Source: JBEISR01 sp044371425 (GTDB lineage Bacteria > Planctomycetota > Planctomycetia > Pirellulales > Pirellulaceae). Taken from it: a stretch of 64,000 bases of DNA. Shown in pieces: positions 1 to 8,002 of the stretch. The notes below the pieces were generated by a model that was not told the DNA's origin, made no database searches, and was given only the letters and a program-made list of their open reading frames with translations. The position numbers and the translations under genes are program-made. Every line of letters begins with the position of its first letter. Position 1 is the first letter of the stretch. The stretch spans positions 1 through 64,000 of the forward strand of contig JBILTR010000006.1 of assembly GCA_044371425.1 (NCBI GenBank). Direction: 5' to 3'.

Positions 1-610
1 CTTGCTGGCTCTCGCGAAGCCGCGAAGACGCGAAGCCTTATAGCGCCTATTCTCTCTCGCGATGCCTGAATGGGTATCCAGTCGCGTCATCGCTGGTCCA
101 TCAACTCGTCGCGATTCGAAGCGACCACTCGAATTGCGATTGGCGAGGGTCGTTATCGCCCTACGAAATCTCTGCCTCCTATCCTTCTTCGCGCCTTCGC
201 GCCTTCGCGCGAGATAAAACGATTCCCATTACCGTTCGATCCAACCTGCAAACACCAATACACTCTACTGCCTGATAGCAGGCCATCATGCGCCATCTTG
301 AAGTTCGCTTGCTGGCTCTCGCGAAGCCGCGAAGACGCGAAGCCTTATAGCGCCTATTCTCTCTCGCGATGCCTGAATGGGTATCCAGTCGCGTCATCGT
401 TGGTCCATCAACTCATCGCCATTCGAAGCGACCGGTCGAATTGCGACTGGAGAGGGTCGTCATGCCCCTAAGAAATCTCTGCCTCCTATCCTTCTTCGCG
501 CCTTCGCGCCTTCGCGCGAGATAAAACGATTCCGCTACCGTTCGACCCAACCAGCAAATACCGAAGCTGGCTGCTGCCTCGTAGCAGATCATCGATCGCT
601 CTCGTTTGGC
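1..610. repeat. Two tandem copies of a ~305-bp direct repeat
   Basis: Copy 1 runs from base 1 (and may begin outside the window) to about 305; copy 2 runs from 308 to about 610. The first ~100 bases are almost identical, then the copies drift but stay alignable. Each copy holds a GCGAAG-rich arm (for example 9-35) and its near reverse complement (for example 187-213), so each could fold into a long hairpin. Short reading frames inside it look like no known protein, and I see it as non-coding. Confidence 0.85.
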
Positions 611-647
611 TTTCTTCGATAACCGGCCGCAAGCATCCCAGAGCGAC

Positions 648-693
648 AAAAAAGGCCTCGTGGAACTCTTAAAAAAGCGAGTCCCACGAGGCC
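648..693 (-). terminator. Rho-independent terminator of the superoxide dismutase gene
   Basis: A 15-bp inverted repeat with one mismatch (654-668 with 679-693) encloses a short A/T loop. On the minus strand it is followed by six T (648-653). It sits ~35 bp past the stop codon of the superoxide dismutase gene, which is the right place and orientation for its transcription end. Confidence 0.9.
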
Positions 694-727
694 ATTGGAG
701 TGTCGATAACGTATCTGCCTAACTGGC

Positions 728-1351
728 TCAGGAGGCCGCCGCAAACCGCTTCGCAACCTCATCCCATCGCACGACGTTCCAGAAGGCAGCGATGTAGTCA
801 GGGCGGCGATTCTGATAGCGCAGGTAGTAGGCATGCTCCCACACATCCAGCCCCAGGATCGGCGTGCCGCCGATTCCAGCAACTGCCTGGCCCATCAGCG
901 GACTGTCCTGATTGGCCGTCGATCCAATCACCAACTTGCCATTCTGAACCACCAGCCACGCCCATCCACTTCCAAAACGAAGGGCAGCGGCATTGCTAAA
1001 CGCCTCCTTCATCTTGTCGAATCCACCCAAGTCGCGATCGATCGCTGCGGCCAGGGCACCCGATGGAGTTCCGCCTCCGTTGGGCCCAATCACCGTCCAG
1101 AACAACGCATGATTGGCATGGCCACCACCATGGTTGCGCACGGCGCCCCGCTTGGCCTCCGGAACCGATGCCAGATCGGCGATCAGCGCCTCGACCGTCT
1201 TCGACTCCAGATCAGTTCCCGCAATCGCTTCGTTCACCTTGGTCATGTAGGTCTGATGATGCTTGGTGTGGTGGATCTCCATCGTCTGGGCATCGATATG
1301 AGGTTCGAGCGCGTTGTAGGCATAGCTCAGTGCAGGAAGCGTATAGGCCAT
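728..1351 (-). CDS. sodA: Superoxide dismutase, Mn/Fe family
   Basis: A 207-residue protein of the usual family length that converts superoxide to oxygen and hydrogen peroxide. The metal ligands are visible: His27, His81 in GGHANHALFW, Asp169 and His173 in the signature DVWEHAYY. Gln148 (in NQDSPL) sits where Mn-type enzymes usually carry their active-site Gln, so manganese or cambialistic use is more likely than strict iron; that part is inference. There is no signal peptide, so it is cytoplasmic. The ATG start follows an AAGGAG ribosome site. The gene is monocistronic, with a strong terminator downstream and a ~435-bp non-coding region upstream. Confidence 0.97.
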   Translation of the reverse strand: MAYTLPALSYAYNALEPHIDAQTMEIHHTKHHQTYMTKVNEAIAGTDLESKTVEALIADLASVPEAKRGAVRNHGGGHANHALFWTVIGPNGGGTPSGALAAAIDRDLGGFDKMKEAFSNAAALRFGSGWAWLVVQNGKLVIGSTANQDSPLMGQAVAGIGGTPILGLDVWEHAYYLRYQNRRPDYIAAFWNVVRWDEVAKRFAAAS

Positions 1352-1786
1352 CTGAAAAACTCCTTACAGGAAACGTTTCGAAATCCAGCAACCGCAAGGT
1401 GACCATTCGTTGCCTCCACCAAAGAGACAAGCCATCACCGCGGTATGTCCCAGGCCCCCGTCGCGACACCAAGGCAGTACCGGTGGTATCTGCCGATGGG
1501 AAAGCGCGCTGCAATCCATCGACACGATGCGGAAGCAAAAAGACGCTCCTTAGTGTAGGCGCTCCCCCAACCCTTGCCAGGGCGGTGCCGCCGCCCCTTC
1601 GGATCTCCTCGAGGAGTTTTCGAAATTTGGGGAACCCAACGCGGTAGTTTCCTGTTCGGCAGCCAGCGACCCGATCGGGACCCACCAAACTTCCCGCTTC
1701 GGATAATCTCCGATGGCAGCAGGTGAACCCAAGCCAGAGAGAAACTCTAGTTCCTTCCCCCTTCAATCACTCGACAACCCATCGCT
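1352..1786. other. Non-coding spacer upstream of superoxide dismutase
   Basis: About 435 bp between two minus-strand genes. Short frames here have no recognisable protein character or ribosome site. It must hold the superoxide dismutase promoter, but I could not identify convincing -35/-10 elements or an operator. Confidence 0.5.
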
Positions 1787-4700
1787 TCACTTGCCGCCAG
1801 AAGGAGGTGGATTAGCGAGCGACCGGCGGTACTGATCGAATTGACGCCGGAGATTCTCGGGAGCCGGCATGCGAACCCCCGATTCCCGCATCCCACGCAG
1901 CTGATCCAAGCGGCGATCCACCTGTCGGGCGTCGCCTCGACGAGGCACTAGGCCAAGCGCCTGGAGCTCCTTCTCGAACTTCTTCTGCTGCTCTGGATCG
2001 CTCATCGCCTGCTCCCTAGCCGACTCCCAGCGATCCAAAAACTTCCTCAAATCCTGCTCGCTCCAGTGCAGCTTCTTCAGCAATTCAGGATCCGGCTGCT
2101 CCCGCTGGCGACGCAATGCCTCCAGCGCCATATCGGTCGCCTTCTTCGCATACTCGAGGTTTGCCGGGTCCTCTAAATTCTCGGCCTGTCCTCCATCCGG
2201 ATCTGCCGGTTCGCCACTCTTGCCGCCACCAGCCTCCACCCTCCCTGGCGCACCCTGACCCGATGCGTTGCCTCGGGAACGTCCGCTGGCGGATGCTCCC
2301 GCTGGCCCTGTCTTTTGACCGCCACCGGTCGCTCCATCCCCTCCCTTGGCACCCGCTGCACCTGCCGCCTCTTGAGATCCTTCCGAACCAGCCTGTTTGC
2401 CCGAGGAAGAGCCTTCTGAGCCGGAAGATTCGGACGACTTCGCTCCCTGTTCTCCTCCCTTCCCCTCTTCCGTCATCGGGTCGGATGGATCCTTTGTTTC
2501 GGATGGATTGGTCTTCTCGGAAGCAGGATCGCCACTCGAAGCAGGATTACCAGCGGAGTCGACAGTTGCTGAGCCTTCGGTCTGGCCATCTTTCTTAGAA
2601 GCTTCAGTCGAACCTTCCGAAGCCCCTTCTTCCTTGGCTCCCTGCGAATCGCTCGAAGCTCCTCCCGACTCGCCGGCCCCCTCTTGCTTGCCCTTCGATC
2701 CCCCGGATGAACCCTTCGATCCTTCGGATGATCCCTTCGATCCTTCGGATGATCCCTTCGATCCTTCGGATGATCCCTTCGATCCTTCGGATGATCCCTT
2801 CGATCCCTCGGATGATCCCTTCGATCCCTCGGATGATCCCTTCGATCCTTCGGATCCTTGCTTGGATCCATCGCTTCCGCTTGAAGCTTCCCCATCGGAC
2901 GACTTTGAACCGTTCTCGCCACCCCCTTGGTTTCCGCCTGACTGGCTGGAACGTTCCCCATCCCCTGACTTCTCACTGGTGGGATGATCCGGGGAGCTTT
3001 CTGGATCCGACTTGCCGTTCTTCATTCCTTCTTCATTGGATGAAGTGGAGTTAGGCGATTTGGATTCCGCCGTCTCGTTTGGATTGCCTGACTTCGACTG
3101 ACTGGGCGGGTTGGCGTTTTCTTTGCCCGATGAATTGCCTTGCTTTCCTCCAGCCTGTTCGGTCTTCCCCGGTTCACCCTGCTCCTTGGTATCCTCGGAC
3201 GCTGCATCTTCCTTCATGGAGGGTGACGACGGATCGTTGGCAGGGGATTGGTCCGACCGATCTCCCGCTTGCTCTTTGGACGACTGTCCCGATCCCGTTC
3301 CCGGGGACCGATTGCCCTGGCGGTCGGGCTGACCTTCGTTCCCCGGATCGGTGCCTTCTTCAGGTTTGGTCGAAGGATCTCCAGTCGTCTGAGAAGGGTC
3401 CGACAAGCCGGAAGCATGGTCGGTTCCCTTGGACTGGGAAGAATCTCCAGGTTGGGACTTTCCTTTTTCCTGCAGGTATTTCTGGATCCTTTCGAACACT
3501 TCGCCGTCGTGTTCCGGCGCCGAATTCTCAGACGATTCCCCTTCGGACGCGGAATCGGGACTCCCGATCTGCTCGTTGCCACCGGCCCCGGATCGATTCT
3601 CACCTGGGCGATCGCTACCCTTCGACTGGGAACCACTTTGGGTTCCTTGGGCGTCCCCATTCTGGTTGTCTGAACTGGAGCCTTCGGTGGACTGCCCTCC
3701 TGGCGACGACGTTCCACTATCTGACGACTGCCCGTCGTTCATCTGCCCACTTCCCTCCGATCCCTCCTCGGAGGCATCCCCCGGATCCTGCTGCGAGTCG
3801 CCGCGATCGTCCCTTCCTTTCGACGGTTTGCTCGACTTACCACTGCCGCCGGGCTGATTGTCGGATCCTTCGGAGGAATCCGACCGATCGCTGGAGGAGT
3901 CGCTGGAGTCTTCACCGCCGGCACCTCCCCCGCTGTCACCTTCACTTTGGGATGATTTCTCCTGCTCCTTTTTCTCCTTCCCGTCGGGCCGTTGATCCTT
4001 CCCCTTGCCGGACGAGTTGCTTGGAGACTCCTTCGAGGAGTTGCTTGGATTCTCTCCCTTTGATGGATCGTTTGGATCCTCTGAGCCGTTGCTATCCTTG
4101 GGGTTCTGCGTTCCATTTTCCGGAGCGGGTTTACGAGGATCCTTGGCGCCCTGCTTCCCGTTTGGATTTTCCTTCGGATCTTGTTTTGGATCGCCGTTGG
4201 GATTGGCTGGATCTCGATCGCCAGGACGGTTCTCGTCTTCAGGCTTTTTGGATCCCGCATCGTTCGGGTCGACGATTTCGATCACCAGTGGCAACGACTG
4301 ACCGACGTTTGGCTGGGGCTCCTCGGTCCCTGGCTTGGTTCGGTGATCGGTTGCGATCATCGACAGCTCTAGCCGATCGCCCGCCTTCAATTGCCAGTCC
4401 CCTGGATTCAGCTGCCAGGTCTTTTCCTGGGGTCCCACCAACGGCTCAGCCGACTCCAGCAGAGTCTGCTCGATCCTCAGCCGCTGGCCAACCTTTCCCT
4501 CGATCGCCACCTTGTGGAGTCCAAAGTCGGGATCGGTGGCTCGCAGAGGCAGCTCCAGAGTCTGGTTGACAGGAAGCTGGATCGGTTTGCGCGAATCGAT
4601 GCGCCAGATCGCCTCGGGGGGAATATCGCCCAGCACCTTGATTGGATAGATCACGGGATTGAGATTCGATTCGCCCAGAGGGTTGGTCGCCTTGATTCGG

Positions 4701-5899
4701 TAACTGGAAAGCGTGGGGCTGGCTCGCTGGGAATCGAGTTGCAGCAACCAGTCGCAGACCATACCGACATCTTCGATGCGAACGTCGTAGATGGTGGAAG
4801 CTCGGACGAACTCTCCCTGCTCCATCACCGGATCGATTTCCACTCGCGCCTTCTGCAGGGGCTGGTTGGAGCGACCGTGGATGGTGACGCGAGTTCCTTC
4901 AATCGCTTCGATCCTGCCGTCGCCGGGGACGACTCTTGGGGCCAGCCGGGTGTAGGAGGGATAGACATACTCGACGCGGTCGATCGCCACCAAGGGGATC
5001 GGTTGAATCGTGACCGAATAGGGGCCAGCCACCGCGTCTCCGGCTTCCACCCAGTACCGAAGATCCTGATGGATTCCGTTGCTCCCGCTGCCAAGACGCA
5101 AACGATAGAAGAGCCCCTCGGTCTCCGCTTCCATCGGGATCTGCTGATCGACCAATTGGCCATCGGTGGTTTCGTAGCGGACCTGTACCGTATCGATCGC
5201 CTGCAGACCGCGCACCTGCGCCTTGATCTCCAGCACGCTGCCCTGCGTCACCTTGCTATCCCCTGGCTCGACCTGCAGAATGCGGACGCGCGTCGGTGCC
5301 TGGATATCGGCTAGGGGAAAGAGAAGCCGTCGCATCGTATCGAACCCACTTTTGGGAGCGATGGCCAGATAGATGCCAAAAACCACCAGCGCCCCAAAGA
5401 GAATGGCCGCCAGTTTGATCGGTGTCGACGCATCGACGACGCTTTGCGCTTCATGCCCTCGCAAACGGCCGGCAGCGTATCGCGCGACGGTCGCCAGAAT
5501 CCCTTTGGGTGGCGGGGTCCCATCCTTCGAAAGCTGCAACCAGTTGATCAAACTATTTTTCAGTTCGGGCATCGCCTGTTCGATCTGTCGCGCGGCGTAC
5601 TCGGGGTGAATCCTTCGAAAGGCAAGAGGCAGGATCCGTCGTAGCAGCCACCAAAGGAAGCCGGTCGCCAGCAGCAGGAAGGCGACCAAGCGAGCTGCGG
5701 TGGGCAGTGGCCAGACCCAATGATCGATGAGGATGAGCGCCATCAGGGACAACAGGCCCGCAATGGCACCCCGTAGCAAGCGCTGGCTGAACTCTGTCGC
5801 CTGAATCGCTGCAGAGGCTCGCCGCAGATAATCCTGAAGGGAGTCTCCTAGAAGCTGCGACTGAGACCCAGGGTTGGGGGAGGGAACGGCGCCAGACAT
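1787..5899 (-). CDS. DUF4175-like membrane protein with giant disordered linker
   Basis: A 1370-residue protein. Two membrane segments lie near residues 45-95 and a third near 160-180. An extracytoplasmic beta-rich part follows to ~545, then ~700 residues made almost only of Ser, Gly, Asp, Glu, Lys, Pro, Asn and Gln. A charged helical C-terminal domain (~1240-1370) contains YAKKATDMALEAL and QALGLVPRRGD, a tail style I associate with Planctomycete proteins of this kind. The linker includes seven tandem GSKGSSE units. I prefer the ATG at 5899 because AAGGGAG lies just upstream; an in-frame GTG at 6046 would add 49 residues. Function is unknown. The architecture suggests an inner-membrane protein reaching into the periplasm, and a distant relative lies at 23245-26676. 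Confidence 0.85.
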   Translation of the reverse strand: MSGAVPSPNPGSQSQLLGDSLQDYLRRASAAIQATEFSQRLLRGAIAGLLSLMALILIDHWVWPLPTAARLVAFLLLATGFLWWLLRRILPLAFRRIHPEYAARQIEQAMPELKNSLINWLQLSKDGTPPPKGILATVARYAAGRLRGHEAQSVVDASTPIKLAAILFGALVVFGIYLAIAPKSGFDTMRRLLFPLADIQAPTRVRILQVEPGDSKVTQGSVLEIKAQVRGLQAIDTVQVRYETTDGQLVDQQIPMEAETEGLFYRLRLGSGSNGIHQDLRYWVEAGDAVAGPYSVTIQPIPLVAIDRVEYVYPSYTRLAPRVVPGDGRIEAIEGTRVTIHGRSNQPLQKARVEIDPVMEQGEFVRASTIYDVRIEDVGMVCDWLLQLDSQRASPTLSSYRIKATNPLGESNLNPVIYPIKVLGDIPPEAIWRIDSRKPIQLPVNQTLELPLRATDPDFGLHKVAIEGKVGQRLRIEQTLLESAEPLVGPQEKTWQLNPGDWQLKAGDRLELSMIATDHRTKPGTEEPQPNVGQSLPLVIEIVDPNDAGSKKPEDENRPGDRDPANPNGDPKQDPKENPNGKQGAKDPRKPAPENGTQNPKDSNGSEDPNDPSKGENPSNSSKESPSNSSGKGKDQRPDGKEKKEQEKSSQSEGDSGGGAGGEDSSDSSSDRSDSSEGSDNQPGGSGKSSKPSKGRDDRGDSQQDPGDASEEGSEGSGQMNDGQSSDSGTSSPGGQSTEGSSSDNQNGDAQGTQSGSQSKGSDRPGENRSGAGGNEQIGSPDSASEGESSENSAPEHDGEVFERIQKYLQEKGKSQPGDSSQSKGTDHASGLSDPSQTTGDPSTKPEEGTDPGNEGQPDRQGNRSPGTGSGQSSKEQAGDRSDQSPANDPSSPSMKEDAASEDTKEQGEPGKTEQAGGKQGNSSGKENANPPSQSKSGNPNETAESKSPNSTSSNEEGMKNGKSDPESSPDHPTSEKSGDGERSSQSGGNQGGGENGSKSSDGEASSGSDGSKQGSEGSKGSSEGSKGSSEGSKGSSEGSKGSSEGSKGSSEGSKGSSEGSKGSSGGSKGKQEGAGESGGASSDSQGAKEEGASEGSTEASKKDGQTEGSATVDSAGNPASSGDPASEKTNPSETKDPSDPMTEEGKGGEQGAKSSESSGSEGSSSGKQAGSEGSQEAAGAAGAKGGDGATGGGQKTGPAGASASGRSRGNASGQGAPGRVEAGGGKSGEPADPDGGQAENLEDPANLEYAKKATDMALEALRRQREQPDPELLKKLHWSEQDLRKFLDRWESAREQAMSDPEQQKKFEKELQALGLVPRRGDARQVDRRLDQLRGMRESGVRMPAPENLRRQFDQYRRSLANPPPSGGK
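2712..2858. repeat. 21-bp coding tandem repeat, seven units
   Basis: Seven tandem 21-bp units, with only scattered third-position changes and a divergent last unit, inside the linker of the DUF4175-like protein. Read on the minus strand each unit encodes the heptad EGSKGSS. The near-identity at DNA level suggests recent slippage expansion, so copy number probably differs between strains. Confidence 0.95.
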
Positions 5900-6250
5900 C
5901 GACTTGCAAACTCCCTTCACTCGGCCGATGGCCGCCAGTTCTCCGGAAGATCGGGACCGCCGTCCAATTCGCTCGATCGCGTCAACAACCAACTCTTGGG
6001 GGATCGCCCCCACAATCCATTTCATTCCACTATATCGGTGCCGCACGCAGGAAGGCAGGAAAAAAAGCCGATCTCTCCCACTTCCCCCTCAGGATAGCCA
6101 TCCTTGGGGTCGGCCGATGACGGTGGGAACACTTCGGACAGTTCCGCCCCATCCAAGCCGGAAAGACGCGGCGGCGAGGCTTGGAGTTCCCGAATCGCTT
6201 CCGGCGGCTCTAGAGTGGCCTGTAGGGCATTTCGGAACCAACACGAAAGC
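5900..6250. other. Non-coding spacer
   Basis: About 350 bp between the TolC-like gene and the DUF4175-like gene, both on the minus strand. Apart from the ribosome site of the downstream gene and a possible GTG extension of its reading frame (to 6046), I see no gene, hairpin or repeat here. Confidence 0.5.
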
Positions 6251-7675
6251 TCAGGGCCTCTGGCTTCCCACCGCCCCCGTCAGGCGCTGATCGGCTTCCC
6301 AGAAAGCCGCGTAGAGTTTCCAGCGATCCCCTTCCCCCTGCAGCAAGGCCAGCTTGGCAGCCACCTGCTGCTCAAAATCCGGCTGCCCTTTCTCGGCCAG
6401 CGCCTCCAGCTGTCGCAATCGCTCCTGACGCACCTGCTGCAATTCTTCGAGTCGGTACCAGCGTTCCAGGGCGCCCTGACGGTCGTTCCAGGAAGACTCT
6501 AGGTCCACCACCAACTTCTCCTGAATCTGATCGTGGACATCGGCCAGCAGCTTTTTCTTCTGCCTTAGCAGTTGCTCCTGATCTGGTCCAAACAGATGGT
6601 TCCAGAACGATTTCTTCCGAGCGATCGGGGTGGTGGGAAAGGGAAAGTCCTGCCAGGGACCCGCCCAATCGGCTGCCTCGGAGATCAACCACATGTCGCG
6701 TGTGGTCGCCTGAGCGTGCACCAGACGGAGAGCGACCAAATCTCCCCGGCTACGCAGCGCCAACGATTGGAGATCGCAAAGCACAATCGCAGATTCTTTT
6801 GGTATCTCCTCCAGCGGATGATATTGGCACGCCGGATCGCTGCCGATCGCCCCCGATAGGGCAATCCGCAACTGCGAAGACTGCTGAACCAGTTCACTTC
6901 GCTTTTGTCTCAATTCCAGCAATTGTATTTTCAGAGCATAAGGATTTTTTACCGCCCCCCCCTGCTCCACCAAGCGATCCTGCCCCGCAATCGACCGCTC
7001 CAGAAAGGCCGCTGTCTCATCCAGCACCCCAATACTTCGCTCAGTCGCCACCAGCTGATGATGTGCGGTTCGGGCGCCACGAATCGCTCGCAGTCGCATC
7101 TGGTCAGCAAGCAACGGAAAGAGTTGCTTCAGCCACAACGGGGCATCGTCTTTGGGGTAGTGCGCGGCGATGGCAAGCTGGGATTGATTGAGAAAAAGCT
7201 CCGAAGCCGCGGCGCGCTGCCCGGCAAGCCTACCCACCTGCTCGGCGCTCCACGGTTGCGGCAATGGCAATGGGTCGATCGGATCCCCAGGCACAATCCA
7301 CTCGGGCACCTGCGGACTGGACCGGGCGCTCAATTCGGGAGTCGCTGCACCTAGACCCAGCGGCAGCGCGGGCAAAATGGCACCCACCTTCTCCCCCTGC
7401 ATCGGCGCGGGCAGATCGGCTTCGAACGATGCCACCACCACCGGTGCATCGATCGATACCAAGGGCTCATCCACTCCTCCCTTTTGCCTATCGTCCACCG
7501 GTTGCAACGCACGCTGCAACGGATCCTCTGCGACGGAGACCACTTGACCGAAACTGGGCCCGCTGAGAATCCAACCTAGCGCTGGCACATAGAGCCACCG
7601 TCGAAAGAAGAAGTGGTACCGGCCCAGCTTCCTGCCAGATCGCTCAGGAAATCCCCCTCCACGATGGTCGCTCAA
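6251..7675 (-). CDS. Secreted TolC-like (outer membrane efflux-type) protein
   Basis: About 474 residues. The N-terminus has a basic stretch, then a hydrophobic segment ending ILSGPSFGQ that reads as a signal peptide. The rest is mostly long amphipathic helix with many Leu, Gln, Arg and Glu, including LLELRQKRSELVQQSSQLR and a helical C-terminus. This is the composition of the TolC/outer-membrane-factor fold, though it lacks the clear repeats that would settle it. No inner-membrane pump or adaptor gene is next to it. The start is uncertain: I use TTG at 7675, in frame with TTG 7762 and GTG 7729, none with a good ribosome site. It could instead be a lineage-specific coiled-coil periplasmic protein. 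Confidence 0.55.
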   Translation of the reverse strand: MSDHRGGGFPERSGRKLGRYHFFFRRWLYVPALGWILSGPSFGQVVSVAEDPLQRALQPVDDRQKGGVDEPLVSIDAPVVVASFEADLPAPMQGEKVGAILPALPLGLGAATPELSARSSPQVPEWIVPGDPIDPLPLPQPWSAEQVGRLAGQRAAASELFLNQSQLAIAAHYPKDDAPLWLKQLFPLLADQMRLRAIRGARTAHHQLVATERSIGVLDETAAFLERSIAGQDRLVEQGGAVKNPYALKIQLLELRQKRSELVQQSSQLRIALSGAIGSDPACQYHPLEEIPKESAIVLCDLQSLALRSRGDLVALRLVHAQATTRDMWLISEAADWAGPWQDFPFPTTPIARKKSFWNHLFGPDQEQLLRQKKKLLADVHDQIQEKLVVDLESSWNDRQGALERWYRLEELQQVRQERLRQLEALAEKGQPDFEQQVAAKLALLQGEGDRWKLYAAFWEADQRLTGAVGSQRP

Positions 7676-8002
7676 AGCGCCCCATCGAAAAGCGATTGGT
7701 TTTCTCTTGCTTGAGCGACAGTCGATCACAAGCGTTCGTCCGATTTTCCTTCCGCAGAACAATCCACCTCGGCGCCGGGGCGATCTTAGAAATTGCGTCT
7801 CGCGACCGAAAGGTCGGTTTGCTCACCAGGTCCGACTTTGGATTGATAGCAATTGGCTTCAGGGCTGCCCGGCGACTCGTGACCTCGCTGTCCGATCGAG
7901 GAGGATGGCGTGGATCGGCAGCCGGCGGTTTCCAAGCATTCTCTCTCGCATGGAGGAAGTTAGCTTGAGCCACCGCGGCTGCTTCGTAGCTCAAGCCACA
8001 CA
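7676..8002. other. Spacer before the TolC-like gene
   Basis: About 330 bp upstream of the TolC-like gene and downstream of the large glycosyltransferase gene. The first ~90 bp could be coding if an earlier start is used. A 119-codon frame on the minus strand overlaps the TolC-like gene in another frame and shows no family features. No terminator hairpin was recognised. Confidence 0.4.

Noticed and set aside
2712..2858. Possible CRISPR-like array
   Set aside because: Units are directly tandem with no spacers and lie in frame within a coding sequence.
2397..2987. 196-codon plus-strand frame rich in FDPSDD repeats
   Set aside because: The repeats are the reverse complement of the GSKGSSE-coding 21-bp units; the minus-strand reading continues a much longer protein with real domains.
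3079..4569. 496-codon open frame on the plus strand opposite the DUF4175-like gene
   Set aside because: It mirrors the low-complexity linker in antisense; composition is Pro/Ser/Arg noise without motifs or ribosome site.
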